A DNA stretch of 64,000 nucleotides, taken from Trichormus_B sp936914905. Its GTDB lineage: Bacteria > Cyanobacteriota > Cyanobacteriia > Cyanobacteriales > Nostocaceae. Of this stretch, positions 20,805 through 29,047 are shown piece after piece (the first letter of the stretch is position 1; each line of letters opens with the position of its first letter). The stretch is from the NCBI RefSeq assembly GCF_039871975.1, contig NZ_JBDPLL010000001.1; one strand, written 5' to 3'. Below the pieces are notes generated by a model. The model was not told the DNA's origin and made no database searches. It was given only the letters and a program-made list of their open reading frames with translations. A program made the translations under genes and the position numbers.

Positions 20805-21245
20805 CGTATTAAGTTGGTGATCTCTTTTGACAATATGGTTGGTATGTAGAATGCACGAAAGGTAGTCATCCTATCCTCAAAACTGAAAATAAATTAGGTA
20901 TCATACTTGTATCTGCAAAACCAAGTAATGACATTCCAACAGGAATACTTCCATCAATTTGGAACCAGGCAAAATTAGGAGGAATAAATAATTAAGTACA
21001 CAGTTATTTATTAATATGGTGATACAAACTGGCGTGCTTATGTTCCCATCTTACCCAGTTTTGTCAGCATTGGTAATACCTTAGGCAAAGTACAGGAAAA
21101 TATTAAAGAAGCTATAGGATTGTATATGGAAGTATTGAAAGAACATGGACAACCTGTACCTAAAGCTTCTACAGAAGTTGGTAAAGTTACAGTAAAGATA
21201 TCGATACAACTGCTGATTAATACTTTGATATTCTCGGGTAGTAGT
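20805..21245 (+). pseudogene. HicA toxin and HicB antitoxin remnants
   Basis: The first part (about 20830-20995) reads GWYVECTKGSHP-like, then LVSAKPSNDIPTGIL and IWNQAKLGG with a stop at 20993-20995, the order found in HicA mRNA-interferase toxins (catalytic His in GSH). It is followed within 10 bases by frames giving GDTNWRAYVP, GNTLGKVQENIKEAIGLYME and VLKEHGQPVPKAS, which is the HicB antitoxin family. Frameshifts break both. The hicA-hicB order and spacing are those of an ancestral toxin-antitoxin operon, now dead. Confidence 0.75.
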
Positions 21246-21499
21246 AATTAATAAGTTATCGCTACTCCTGTTGTATTTTGTATAAGTCCTAATTTGAAAA
21301 ATCTCGAATATGACATCATATCGGTTAATAAAAATTAACTAATAAATTAGGCAATAACTAGAGAAACTACCTGAATGACCTTTATAAAAAATCTTATATA
21401 TCAGATACTTTTTCCAAACCAATCACTAGCAAAATAATATCCTAGAAATCAGTTCTATAAGTAAATCATCGCTACAGGAAGACTAGTTAAAGCCAGAGG

Positions 21500-21845
21500 A
21501 AGATACAGCATAGCAGAATTTATAAAAGGTGATGTTGTTATTGTTTCCTTCCCATTTTCAAACTTAACTCAAACAAAACGCAAACTAGCTTTAGTTATTT
21601 ATTACTACACTTGAGGAAAATCACCTAGTTCTTTGTCAAATTACCAGTCAATCTGTTGGTGATATATATGCTATTACAGTAAATAATTGTGATTTTAACT
21701 CTGGTGGTTTAAATCAGGCAAACAATATCAGGCCAAGTCGCCTTTTACTGCTGATAAGCAAATTACCGTATATAAGGTAGGTTAGATTAAGAGTCAAAAA
21801 TTAACAGAGGTGATTAACAAAATCTTTGAGGTTATACGGTATTAG
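21500..21845 (+). pseudogene. MazF/PemK-like toxin remnant
   Basis: Plus-strand phrases: EFIKGDVVIVSFPFSNLTQ-like, TKRKLALVI, CQITSQSVGDIYAITVNN, FNSGGLNQANNIRPSRL, TADKQI and a C-terminal KLTEVINKIFEVI, ending near 21845. This is the fold order of PemK/MazF endoribonuclease toxins (GDVV-x-PFPF start, IRPSRL-like central strand). Frameshifts near 21605 and 21750 break it. No antitoxin gene could be recognised upstream. Confidence 0.7.
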
Positions 21846-21855
21846 ACATTAGACA

Positions 21856-21886
21856 GATCCCCGAATCTTTTGAGAATTCGGAGATC
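21856..21886 (-). terminator. stem-loop just downstream of alaS
   Basis: GATCCCCGAATCT pairs with GAATTCGGAGATC with two mismatches around a short loop, 7 bases past the alaS stop codon. No strong T-tract follows on the minus strand, so it may be a processing stem or interspersed repeat rather than a classical terminator. Confidence 0.5.
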
Positions 21887-21892
21887 TAAATC

Positions 21893-24535
21893 CTATCTTA
21901 ACGATTTTTCCAGCTCAGTTTTTGCAGTTTCTAAAGCTTGCGGTAACTTACTTGTGTCTCTTCCCCCCGCTTGCGCGAGGTTGGATTTTCCACCACCACC
22001 ACCACCACAAATCTTAGCCATAGCAGCTACAAATTTTCCAGCTTGTACACCTTTCTTATTCACCTCAGGACTGAAAGCTGCAACAATACTCACTTTCCCT
22101 GCTTCGGGAATAGAAGCTAAAACCACCGCACCGTTACCGATTATTTGCAATAATCTTTCCGCGGCAGCTTTCAAAGATTCTGCGTCAACATCTTCCATTT
22201 GGGCGACAATAATTTTATGTTCTGCTACGGTTTTTGCAGTTTTTAAAAAGCTATCAGATTTAACTATTGCAAGTTGTGATTTTAGGGTTTGAATTTCCTT
22301 TTCACTATTGCGAAGTTCGGTTTGCAGAGTTCTGATTCTGTCGGGTATTTCCTCTGGTTTTACTTTAAAGCAATCGCCCAGTTCTTTGACCACTTTGTCA
22401 CGCACATTCAAATAATCCAGTATCGCAGCACCAGACACTGCTTCTATTCTTCTTACACCTGAAGAAACTCCCGCTTCAGAAATTATTTTGAAAACGCCAA
22501 TTTCCCCAGTATTATTAACGTGAGTCCCCCCGCATAACTCCATGGAAATACCAGGGAAATCAATCACGCGTACTTCATCACCATACTTTTCCCCAAACAT
22601 TGCAACTGCACCTCTAGCTTTTGCTTCTGCTAAAGGTAAAACTTCAATTTTCGCAGAATGGACTTCTGAAATCCAGGTATTTACTAACTCTTCAATTTGT
22701 TGAACTTCCTCAGACGTTAAAGCGCGGGGACAATTAAAATCAAACCGCAGTCCATGAAAGGAAACTAAAGAACCAGCTTGAGAAATTCCCTTATCAACAA
22801 CTTTCTTTAATGCAGCTTGTAATAAATGAGTTGCTGTATGATTAGCTTGAGAACGACGACGATAAGCTGTGTTAATTTGGGCCTTTACATTGTCACCTAT
22901 TCTGACTGTACCACGTTCAATATATCCGAAGTGAATAAAGAAATCAGATTCTTTTTTCACGTCTTCAACACGAACTAAGACCCCATCACCGGAAATATAA
23001 CCTTTATCTCCGATTTGTCCACCAGATTCAGCGTAAAACGGAGTTTTATCTAAAACAATTTGTACTTCTGTTCCTGCTTCTGCTGCTTCTTCGGAAATAC
23101 CATTAACTAATAAAACTTCAATTCTTGCTGTTGTTACTGCTGCAGCATAACCAGTAAATTCAGTTGTGTGAATGTGTTCTGCAAGTTTATCTAAAGAACC
23201 TTGTACTGTTAGGTCAATAGTTTCATGTGCAGCTTTTGCACGTTTTACCTGTTTTTGCATTTCTGCCTTGAAACTATCCACATCAACAGTGAGGTTATTT
23301 TCTTCTGCAACTTCCTGGGTTAGTTCTAATGGGAAACCATAGGTATCATATAAGGTAAAAGCACTTTCACCAGTAATAGAAGTTAGTCCTTTTTGTTTTA
23401 CCTCTTGGATAATTTCTGCTAACAGCCTTTCACCTCTATCTAGAGTTCTTAAAAAGTTAGCTTCTTCTCGTTGCAATTCTGCTTTAATTGAAGCTTCTCT
23501 TTGGCGCAAATTTGGGTAAACTGACTCAGAAAGAGAAATTGCTCTCTCTGCAACTTGGCTGATAAATTCTCCAGAAATTCCAATTAATCTCCCATGTCTA
23601 ACAACACGACGGATAAGACGACGTAAAACGTAACCTCTACCAACATTAGAAGCGCGAATTTCATCAGCGCTCATATGTACAATAGAACGAATGTGATCAC
23701 CAATAACTTTTAAGGAAATTTTAGTATTTTCATCACTTTGATGATAATCGATTTTACTAAACTCTGCCACAGTTTCAATAATGGGGAAAATCAAATCTAT
23801 TTCATAATTATTCGGCTTCTTCTGCAGGATTTGTGCCATTCTTTCCAAACCCATACCGGTGTCAATATTCTTATTTTGTAATGGTGTTAGACTTTCTGAA
23901 GCATCCCGATTGTATTGCATAAATACCAAGTTATAAAACTCGATAAATCGGGAATCATCTTCTAAATCAATGTTATCATCACCTAATTCTGGGTGGAAAT
24001 CATAATAAATTTCTGAACAAGGGCCACAAGGTCCAGTCGGTCCAGAAACCCAGAAGTTCTCATCTGCACCCATACGCTTGATGCGTTTTTCGTTCACACC
24101 GATTTCATCGCGCCAAATTCTAAAAGTCTCATCATCTTCCTCAAAAACGCTGACAACTAAACGTTCTGGAGGTAAACGAAAAACCTGAGTTGATAATTCC
24201 CAAGCCCATGAGATCGCTTCTTCTTTAAAATAATCACCAAAGCTAAAATTACCCAACATCTCAAAAAATGTATGATGGCGCTTCGTCCGTCCCACATTTT
24301 CAATATCATTAGTGCGGATACACTTCTGAGAGGTCGTAGCACGTTTAAAATCCGGTGTGCGCTGTCCCAGGAAAATTGGTTTAAATGGTAACATACCTGC
24401 AATAGTTAGCAGCACCGTGGGATCTTCCGGTACAAGGGAAGCACTAGGAAGTAGTTGGTGTCCCCGTTGAGTGTAGAAGTCGAGGAATAAAGTGCGAATA
24501 TCGTTACCGCTAAGATACTGGGGAGTTAAAGACAT
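21893..24535 (-). CDS. alaS: alanyl-tRNA synthetase
   Basis: Class II aminoacyl-tRNA synthetase, 880 aa, normal length. The N-terminal catalytic domain starts MSLTPQYLSGNDIRTLFLDF. It has the class II motif 2 region (KCIRTNDIENVGRTKRHHTF) and PTGPCGPCSEIYYD. The tRNA-binding helical region follows, then the editing domain with HTATHLLQAAL (HxxxH zinc ligands) and CGGTHVNNTG. The C-terminal DHHA1/oligomerisation domain contains the glycine run CGGGGGGKSNLAQAGG. It charges tRNA-Ala and clears Ser/Gly mischarging. The ATG at 24535 fits the family N-terminus. Monocistronic, and a plus-strand frame at 21870-22292 is only its shadow. Confidence 0.97.
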   Translation of the reverse strand: MSLTPQYLSGNDIRTLFLDFYTQRGHQLLPSASLVPEDPTVLLTIAGMLPFKPIFLGQRTPDFKRATTSQKCIRTNDIENVGRTKRHHTFFEMLGNFSFGDYFKEEAISWAWELSTQVFRLPPERLVVSVFEEDDETFRIWRDEIGVNEKRIKRMGADENFWVSGPTGPCGPCSEIYYDFHPELGDDNIDLEDDSRFIEFYNLVFMQYNRDASESLTPLQNKNIDTGMGLERMAQILQKKPNNYEIDLIFPIIETVAEFSKIDYHQSDENTKISLKVIGDHIRSIVHMSADEIRASNVGRGYVLRRLIRRVVRHGRLIGISGEFISQVAERAISLSESVYPNLRQREASIKAELQREEANFLRTLDRGERLLAEIIQEVKQKGLTSITGESAFTLYDTYGFPLELTQEVAEENNLTVDVDSFKAEMQKQVKRAKAAHETIDLTVQGSLDKLAEHIHTTEFTGYAAAVTTARIEVLLVNGISEEAAEAGTEVQIVLDKTPFYAESGGQIGDKGYISGDGVLVRVEDVKKESDFFIHFGYIERGTVRIGDNVKAQINTAYRRRSQANHTATHLLQAALKKVVDKGISQAGSLVSFHGLRFDFNCPRALTSEEVQQIEELVNTWISEVHSAKIEVLPLAEAKARGAVAMFGEKYGDEVRVIDFPGISMELCGGTHVNNTGEIGVFKIISEAGVSSGVRRIEAVSGAAILDYLNVRDKVVKELGDCFKVKPEEIPDRIRTLQTELRNSEKEIQTLKSQLAIVKSDSFLKTAKTVAEHKIIVAQMEDVDAESLKAAAERLLQIIGNGAVVLASIPEAGKVSIVAAFSPEVNKKGVQAGKFVAAMAKICGGGGGGKSNLAQAGGRDTSKLPQALETAKTELEKSLR

Positions 24536-24930
24536 GAGTGTTTACGAAATCAAATTTAATTAATTTGGGAAAGTTTGCAAAATGCATTATTACTATTTAT
24601 AACCTATGCCACAAAATCAGATATCCTCTCACCTTGCACAATCTTTTGTATGAATTTCTCATTGCTCATATGTATCATATTATCATCAATTGATATACTT
24701 TGATAATATTTCCGTTAGAAAAATGCTTAGAAAATCGAAAAATCAAGATGTTCGCTCAAGAAAGCAGTGTTTATTTATCGTTTGAGAAAGGAAATTTATA
24801 CTCCTCAGTTCCATCACTTATTACCAGAAGATGATATTACTAAATTTTGTAAGAATAGAGATTATACTAGAATATATATAAAGAAGCCAACAAAAAATTA
24901 ACTAAGTTAACATTAGTTCATGAAGAGGAA
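24536..24930. other. eroded region upstream of alaS
   Basis: AT-rich. The alaS promoter must lie within the first 150 bases. Further right (about 24740-24900) there are coding-like fragments I cannot assign. Confidence 0.4.
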
Positions 24931-24934
24931 TTAA

Positions 24935-25000
24935 AACATGAATTTACCTTATACTATCATTATTCAATGGAGTAGTGAAGATAAATAGACCTGTTGGTTG
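24935..25000 (+). pseudogene. HicB-like antitoxin N-terminal fragment
   Basis: MNLPYTIIIQWSSEDK followed by a stop is the start of the HicB-type antitoxin family (beta-strand with IIQWS-x-ED). Nothing of the rest remains before an IS remnant begins at about 25002. Confidence 0.55.
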
Positions 25001-25001
25001 A

Positions 25002-25152
25002 GAAAATTAACTTGGTGTCAGGAAACATAGTAGAAGGGAATTTTAACCGTCTACCAGAAGGAAAGATCCACCTAATTCACTGAATTTACTGAATTATATT
25101 CTTGAATATCTACATCGTAGAAAACAAATACTGGGAATAACTAACCATCAGT
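25002..25152 (+). mobile_element. 3'-terminal fragment of the IS4/IS701-like element, copy 2
   Basis: Shares the KINLV-encoding stretch and, at 25112-25152, 41 identical bases with the end of the remnant at 8162-8202. After GTT at 25152 the two sequences diverge completely, which fixes the probable element end. Only the end survives; no catalytic residues are present. Confidence 0.6.
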
Positions 25153-25655
25153 TTTAAGACTTGTTAGCCCAAGCAGAAATACAGTATAAATAACTTCTAT
25201 CTGAGATAGAAGGTGAAAAAATACATATAAATCAGAAAGGAGGAGGGCAGAAACCGAAACTAGATATAACAGAACAGGTATGTCTATGCTTGTTCCATTG
25301 GAGGATCCAACATTTAAGGTTTTAGGTTTGCATTTCTGTATATCCAAAACGGAAGCAAAGGACACATTTCATTACTGGCTAGAGATATTAGGAAATATTC
25401 TGCCTACCAGTCTCCTTGAACAGGTAGAAAAACATGATAGAAATCATGGAATCCTGAGTCATAACAAAAGGCATAAGACAAAGAGTTTTCCAGGAAGGGT
25501 ATTTTTGTTCAACACGTTATTAGACTTGTAAAAGTATTCTGGGTAGCTCAAGAAATATTGCACCTAAATCCCGCAGTTTACGAATAAGTAATTCTTACTA
25601 TTTGTGCTTTATTAACATTAATAATTAGTTCACTAGTTTTGCCAATTTTATAAAT
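25153..25655 (+). mobile_element. IS5-type (DDE_Tnp_4-like) transposase remnant
   Basis: Frames in order give LLAQAEIQYK, KGGGQKPKLDITEQVCLCLF and the open stretch 25280-25531 with LGLHFCISKTEAKDTFHYWL and ILGNILPTSLLEQVEKHDRN (helix-turn-helix region). After an internal deletion of the catalytic core there is HVIRLVKVFWVAQ and VILTICALLTLIISSLVLPI (C-terminus, about 25510-25655). This is the order of a small cyanobacterial IS5-group transposase. Internally deleted and frameshifted, hence inactive. It directly abuts the end of the previous IS fragment. Confidence 0.7.
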
Positions 25656-25794
25656 GTTATGGATATGAGTTCAGTTATGAATTAGTCATCAACACTTTAT
25701 GAACAGTTCCTATCAGTTACTATTACCAACCTTGATTCTTTCCTTGGCTTTTTCCTAAACTTAACACTATGGTCAGCCAGACACAGACTCCTTT

Positions 25795-25990
25795 GTCAAT
25801 CTTCGTCCATCTCCATTGCTATTTAATTCATTTACCTGAATATCCTAGTCAAAAATATCACACTCATGGTGACTCTTATAAAGAACCTGTTAACAATGTT
25901 TAGGAAGTAATAGTAATGTTAATTGCTGAATATCAAAAAGATGGAAAAGTTCTACCTTTAGCAAAACCTTTAGAACAATTGATTAATATG
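25795..25990 (+). pseudogene. HicB-family antitoxin remnant
   Basis: The plus strand reads HLPEYPSQKYHTHGDSYKE, then a stop, then EVIVMLIAEYQKDGKVLPLAK. The H-G-D-S/T-Y-x-E-A repeat and the closing Y-x-x-D-G-K-x-L-P are the core of HicB-type antitoxins. The start is decayed. It is the third HicB-like trace in this window. Confidence 0.65.
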
Positions 25991-26309
25991 GCATAGTTGA
26001 TTCATGCAAGTAAAAATCTTAGAGTAACTTTTCGCCACTGATGCTTCTATCATATTAGAAAGATGACCAGAATAAATTAGAACAGCTTTAATTACCCGTA
26101 CTGTGGAAATTCAATATCCTCCTCATTAAAGTAAGAATTTCCGCATCTTTAGACCAGAGACTATCAAGCCATTATTGTAGCCTACTTTTTGCATTTGGAT
26201 CTTTTTCCCAAAAGTCAGAAAGTCTCCTCCCGGTAATTATGTGCATAAATATTTAGTTGATTGAGAGCCTACTGAATAAACAAAAAACTCTCATAAATTA
26301 AGAGATTCG

Positions 26310-26817
26310 GGGTATGAAAATTGAAAAAAGTGTAAAGGAAAGAATTAAAATAGATAAAACTCCTTACATCAAGCTCCACTTAGATATATCTGAAGGGGTA
26401 ATAACAAGAAACATCACTAGAAAACTTTGAACTATCCTTTGATGGGAAACTAGCATCAGATAACTGCTGGATAATGATAGGATAGCTCAGATGATACATT
26501 GGTAAGAATTTGAGGGAGAATATGCAGGAATATTCTCAAAAGAAATAGGCGCACCAGTTAAAGCATTTAGGATACCGTTTGGAGTATTAATAATCAAAGA
26601 GAACTTAGGAATAAGTGATAAGAAAATAGTATAACAGATTAGGGAGAATCCCTATCTACTATTCTTTATAGAAATGTCAATCTATAGTAACGAAGCTCCA
26701 TTTGATGCTAGAAGTATCCACTATTGGAAGATACATAACTTTTAGGAGAATATAAGGATAAACAAGTATGGATTAGCAACCATGAACCAGAATAAAAAAG
26801 AACGGCTCAAAGCCTGC
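26310..26817 (+). mobile_element. IS5/IS1182-type transposase, N-terminal half (interrupted by ISAzo13 copy 2)
   Basis: Frames combine to ELSFDGKLASDNCWIMI, EFEGEYAGIFSKEIGAP, KAFRIPFGVLIIKENLGIS, QIRENPYLLFFIEMSIYSN and APFDARSIHYW. This is the DUF772-type N-terminal region of IS5/IS1182 transposases (phrases like NPYLQYF and APFDAS are typical). Several frameshifts. The matching C-terminal half lies at 27545-27905, on the other side of an ISAzo13 remnant, which indicates nested insertion. Confidence 0.7.
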
Positions 26818-27413
26818 TAAGGAAAGTGGATTAAACTAAGAGTACCAATAAGATCTATAAACTAGAAGGGTAGATAGAGAACTGGTAGATGATGGGCCCT
26901 GACCCTGATGAAATTGAAGTTAAAATGCAACGATACTATACGTCGTTGTCATAGAAGGATGGCCGGATATGGGCGGCGATTGAAGCCCTAAAAGTTGGGT
27001 AGGGCGGGTAGGCATAGATGCGCGGCTTGCTGTTATGGCATCACGAAACCTGAAAGTTGGGCTTGGGGCAACTTGAGGAAGAAAAGATGGTTCACTAGGA
27101 GGGGATTTACCAACCCGGAGGTGGAGGGAAATCAGCCTTTGAGAGCATTACCTGCTGAGAAGAGGGGTGTTGAGAGTATTGGAGCGGCACACAGCCGGTT
27201 CACGGATGGATGAAACCCTCAGGTGTACTCATCTGAAGCCTGATAAGACTACCAGATTGCTGGGACATAAGGGAATAGAAGTGAGTATGATAGTGGTAGA
27301 CCAGTTGTTGAAGAAACACAACTTTTCTAAATCCAAAGCAGTGAAGACACTCGTAATAGGAGAGAGTGAACATCGCAATAAGCAATTTGAGGCCATTGAC
27401 TAACTCAGACTAC
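26818..27413 (+). mobile_element. ISAzo13-family transposase remnant, copy 2
   Basis: The frame starts IEVKMQRYYTSLS, a stop, RIWAAIEALKVG, then decays. It recovers with ERHTAGSRMDETLRCTHL, GHKGIEVSMIVVDQLLKKHN and KTLVIGESEHRNKQFEAID (to 27402). This is the N-terminal third of ISAzo13 (Rhodopirellula DDE) transposases; the DDE core is missing. It is homologous to 1484-1880 over about 400 bases with scattered differences. It sits inside an older IS5/IS1182-type remnant. Confidence 0.75.
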
Positions 27414-27426
27414 TTGAGTTAGTCAA
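27396..27426. repeat. 12-bp perfect inverted repeat at the end of the ISAzo13 remnant
   Basis: TTGACTAACTCA (27396-27407), 7-base loop, TGAGTTAGTCAA (27415-27426). It is followed by TTGTCCGTCGGAAAGCAGGA, which recalls the right end/reRNA region of cyanobacterial IS200/IS605 elements. The match is from memory and partial. Confidence 0.55.
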
Positions 27427-27544
27427 GTTGTCCGTCGGAAAGCAGGAATACCCCTAGATTTTGGTCCGAAGTTTTCAGCTCCTTCTTTTGACGACTATGT
27501 ATTTTGAGACCGCATAAGCTGGGATAATTTCGACGAATCAGCAG

Positions 27545-27905
27545 ACTCAAAATCACACCTTTAAGCATTCAAAACCTACAGGAGGTATTATCCTAAATCA
27601 GTTTATGTTGATAAACTCTATTAGAATAGAGATAACCGTGGTTGGTGTAAAGAAAAAGGTATTAAAATCACTGTACTTCCCAAAGGAAGTCTACATAAAA
27701 TACCAGTAAAGAAAAAAGAAACAAGCTTTAAAGGACGAGAAAATTCGTAATTGTTTTAAGGGTAAATTCAAACAAGCTAAACTAAGATTTAGTCTTAGGA
27801 GGGTGATGGCTAAACTTTCTCATACTTCTTTAACTGCAATACTTATTTTTTAGTTATGAATCTTCATACTCTTCTCTTACAGCTTTTTCCTGTCTTTTTA
27901 TGACG
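27545..27905 (+). mobile_element. IS5/IS1182-type transposase, C-terminal half
   Basis: Frames give YYPKSVYVDKLY (catalytic-strand YPxxVxxDxxY), NRGWCKEKGIKITVLPKG, GKFKQAKLRFSLRRVMAKLS and HTSLTAIxIFLVMNLHTLL. The GKFGQAKRRFSL-type block is the C-terminal catalytic-Glu region of these transposases. It belongs with the half at 26310-26817. Frameshifted and inactive. Confidence 0.7.
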
Positions 27906-28112
27906 ACTTTTAAAAGGTATATCTTTTCTCACTTCCTCCAATAATAAAAATTATGTTCTGGATAATCATAGCTCACAAAAACTTATTCTTTCCCTTGTAT
28001 GACCATTTAGTCAACTATTCTCTTGGCTTTTCATTACTTCTTCAGCCAACCCTATTTAGTTTCATTTATAATTCTTCAGCTCATGATTCCTACCTCTTGA
28101 GTAAGCCTTTAA

Positions 28113-28805
28113 TTAACTTAAGGAAGGCTTTCTTACTAAACCTATAGCTTTTTGACACTCCTCAACAGAAATACCTTTTCTCATCGCTTCCACCAAAGCC
28201 TCATAACTATACCAATTGTCCTTAAGTAGATTTTTAGCCTGCAGCAAATAAAAACGCTGTTTTTGTTCAAAGATCTTTTCCTCAAAACCCAAAGCTTGGA
28301 AAAACTGATTTAACTTGGCTCTATCATCACTACCACCCTCAGCAGATTTAAAAACTAGATTTTCTGCTGCAATTCCCGCCATCCAAATATTACAATAGCG
28401 TTCTACCATGGAAATACCTATCTTTCCCCTTTCCAAGTGTTTTGCAATTTCGCTATCTTCCAAAATTACTCCACCTTGTCCTGCTTGTCCTAGTTTCCAA
28501 GCTCCCCAGGCACTGAGAGTATAGCTAGTAACAGGAATCCCCAGAAGTTGGGCAACGAGAAAATGACCTGCTTCATGATGTAAAATTCGACTGCGATATT
28601 CTGGAGAAAATCGCGCTACCCAATCTAATACTATCGTTCCACCTTTTCCTTGAAGGCTGAAATTGTCCAAGGTAGCAATACCCAAAAAACCCACTATAGT
28701 TAAAGCTGGAATAGTTGGGTGCAGATGTATTAATGGTCCCAACAAAGTGGAAAGTGTCATCAAGAATACAGATATAGCAATGAGATTGATAGCAGTTTGA
28801 TTCAT
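28113..28805 (-). CDS. membrane-anchored FtsH-like Zn metalloprotease lacking an AAA domain
   Basis: 230 aa. Two hydrophobic helices open the protein (about 5-23 and 30-46), followed by a peptidase-like domain with the zinc motif HEAGH within RILHHEAGHFLVAQLLGIPV (about 76-95). Downstream are VERYCNIWMAGIAAENLVF and GGSDDRAKLNQF, the latter resembling the region that supplies the third zinc ligand in M41 peptidases. Cyanobacterial relatives are often annotated 'ATP-dependent Zn protease' although no Walker motif is present, as here. Similar AAA-less proteins occur in plastids. It is 240 bases downstream of the NDH-2 gene on the same strand and may be separately transcribed. Substrate unknown. 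Confidence 0.8.
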   Translation of the reverse strand: MNQTAINLIAISVFLMTLSTLLGPLIHLHPTIPALTIVGFLGIATLDNFSLQGKGGTIVLDWVARFSPEYRSRILHHEAGHFLVAQLLGIPVTSYTLSAWGAWKLGQAGQGGVILEDSEIAKHLERGKIGISMVERYCNIWMAGIAAENLVFKSAEGGSDDRAKLNQFFQALGFEEKIFEQKQRFYLLQAKNLLKDNWYSYEALVEAMRKGISVEECQKAIGLVRKPSLS

Positions 28806-29047
28806 GGGTAGTTTTTTAAAGAAGTTATTTGGGTTTTTAAATATTTAAATGTAATGAAATTATACTAGTAGTCAGGAGTCGAGATCCCTTGCTGTCTAGG
28901 TTTAGAATTAGATTCTATAGCTCATTGATCTGCAATCTGATGTATACCCTATTGATAATAAAATCATACCGTATTGGATATTGGAAATCAAAGATTGAGG
29001 ATTAGGTCTAGACTAAAGGTTCTTTCCGAGTTCCCAATCACCATTAC
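28806..29047. other. short spacer between NDH-2 and Zn protease genes
   Basis: AT-rich, no gene. Probably holds the promoter of the protease gene. Confidence 0.4.

Noticed and set aside
21870..22292. 140-aa plus-strand frame opposite the alaS 3' end
   Set aside because: Shadow of alaS, whose domains are fully accounted for.
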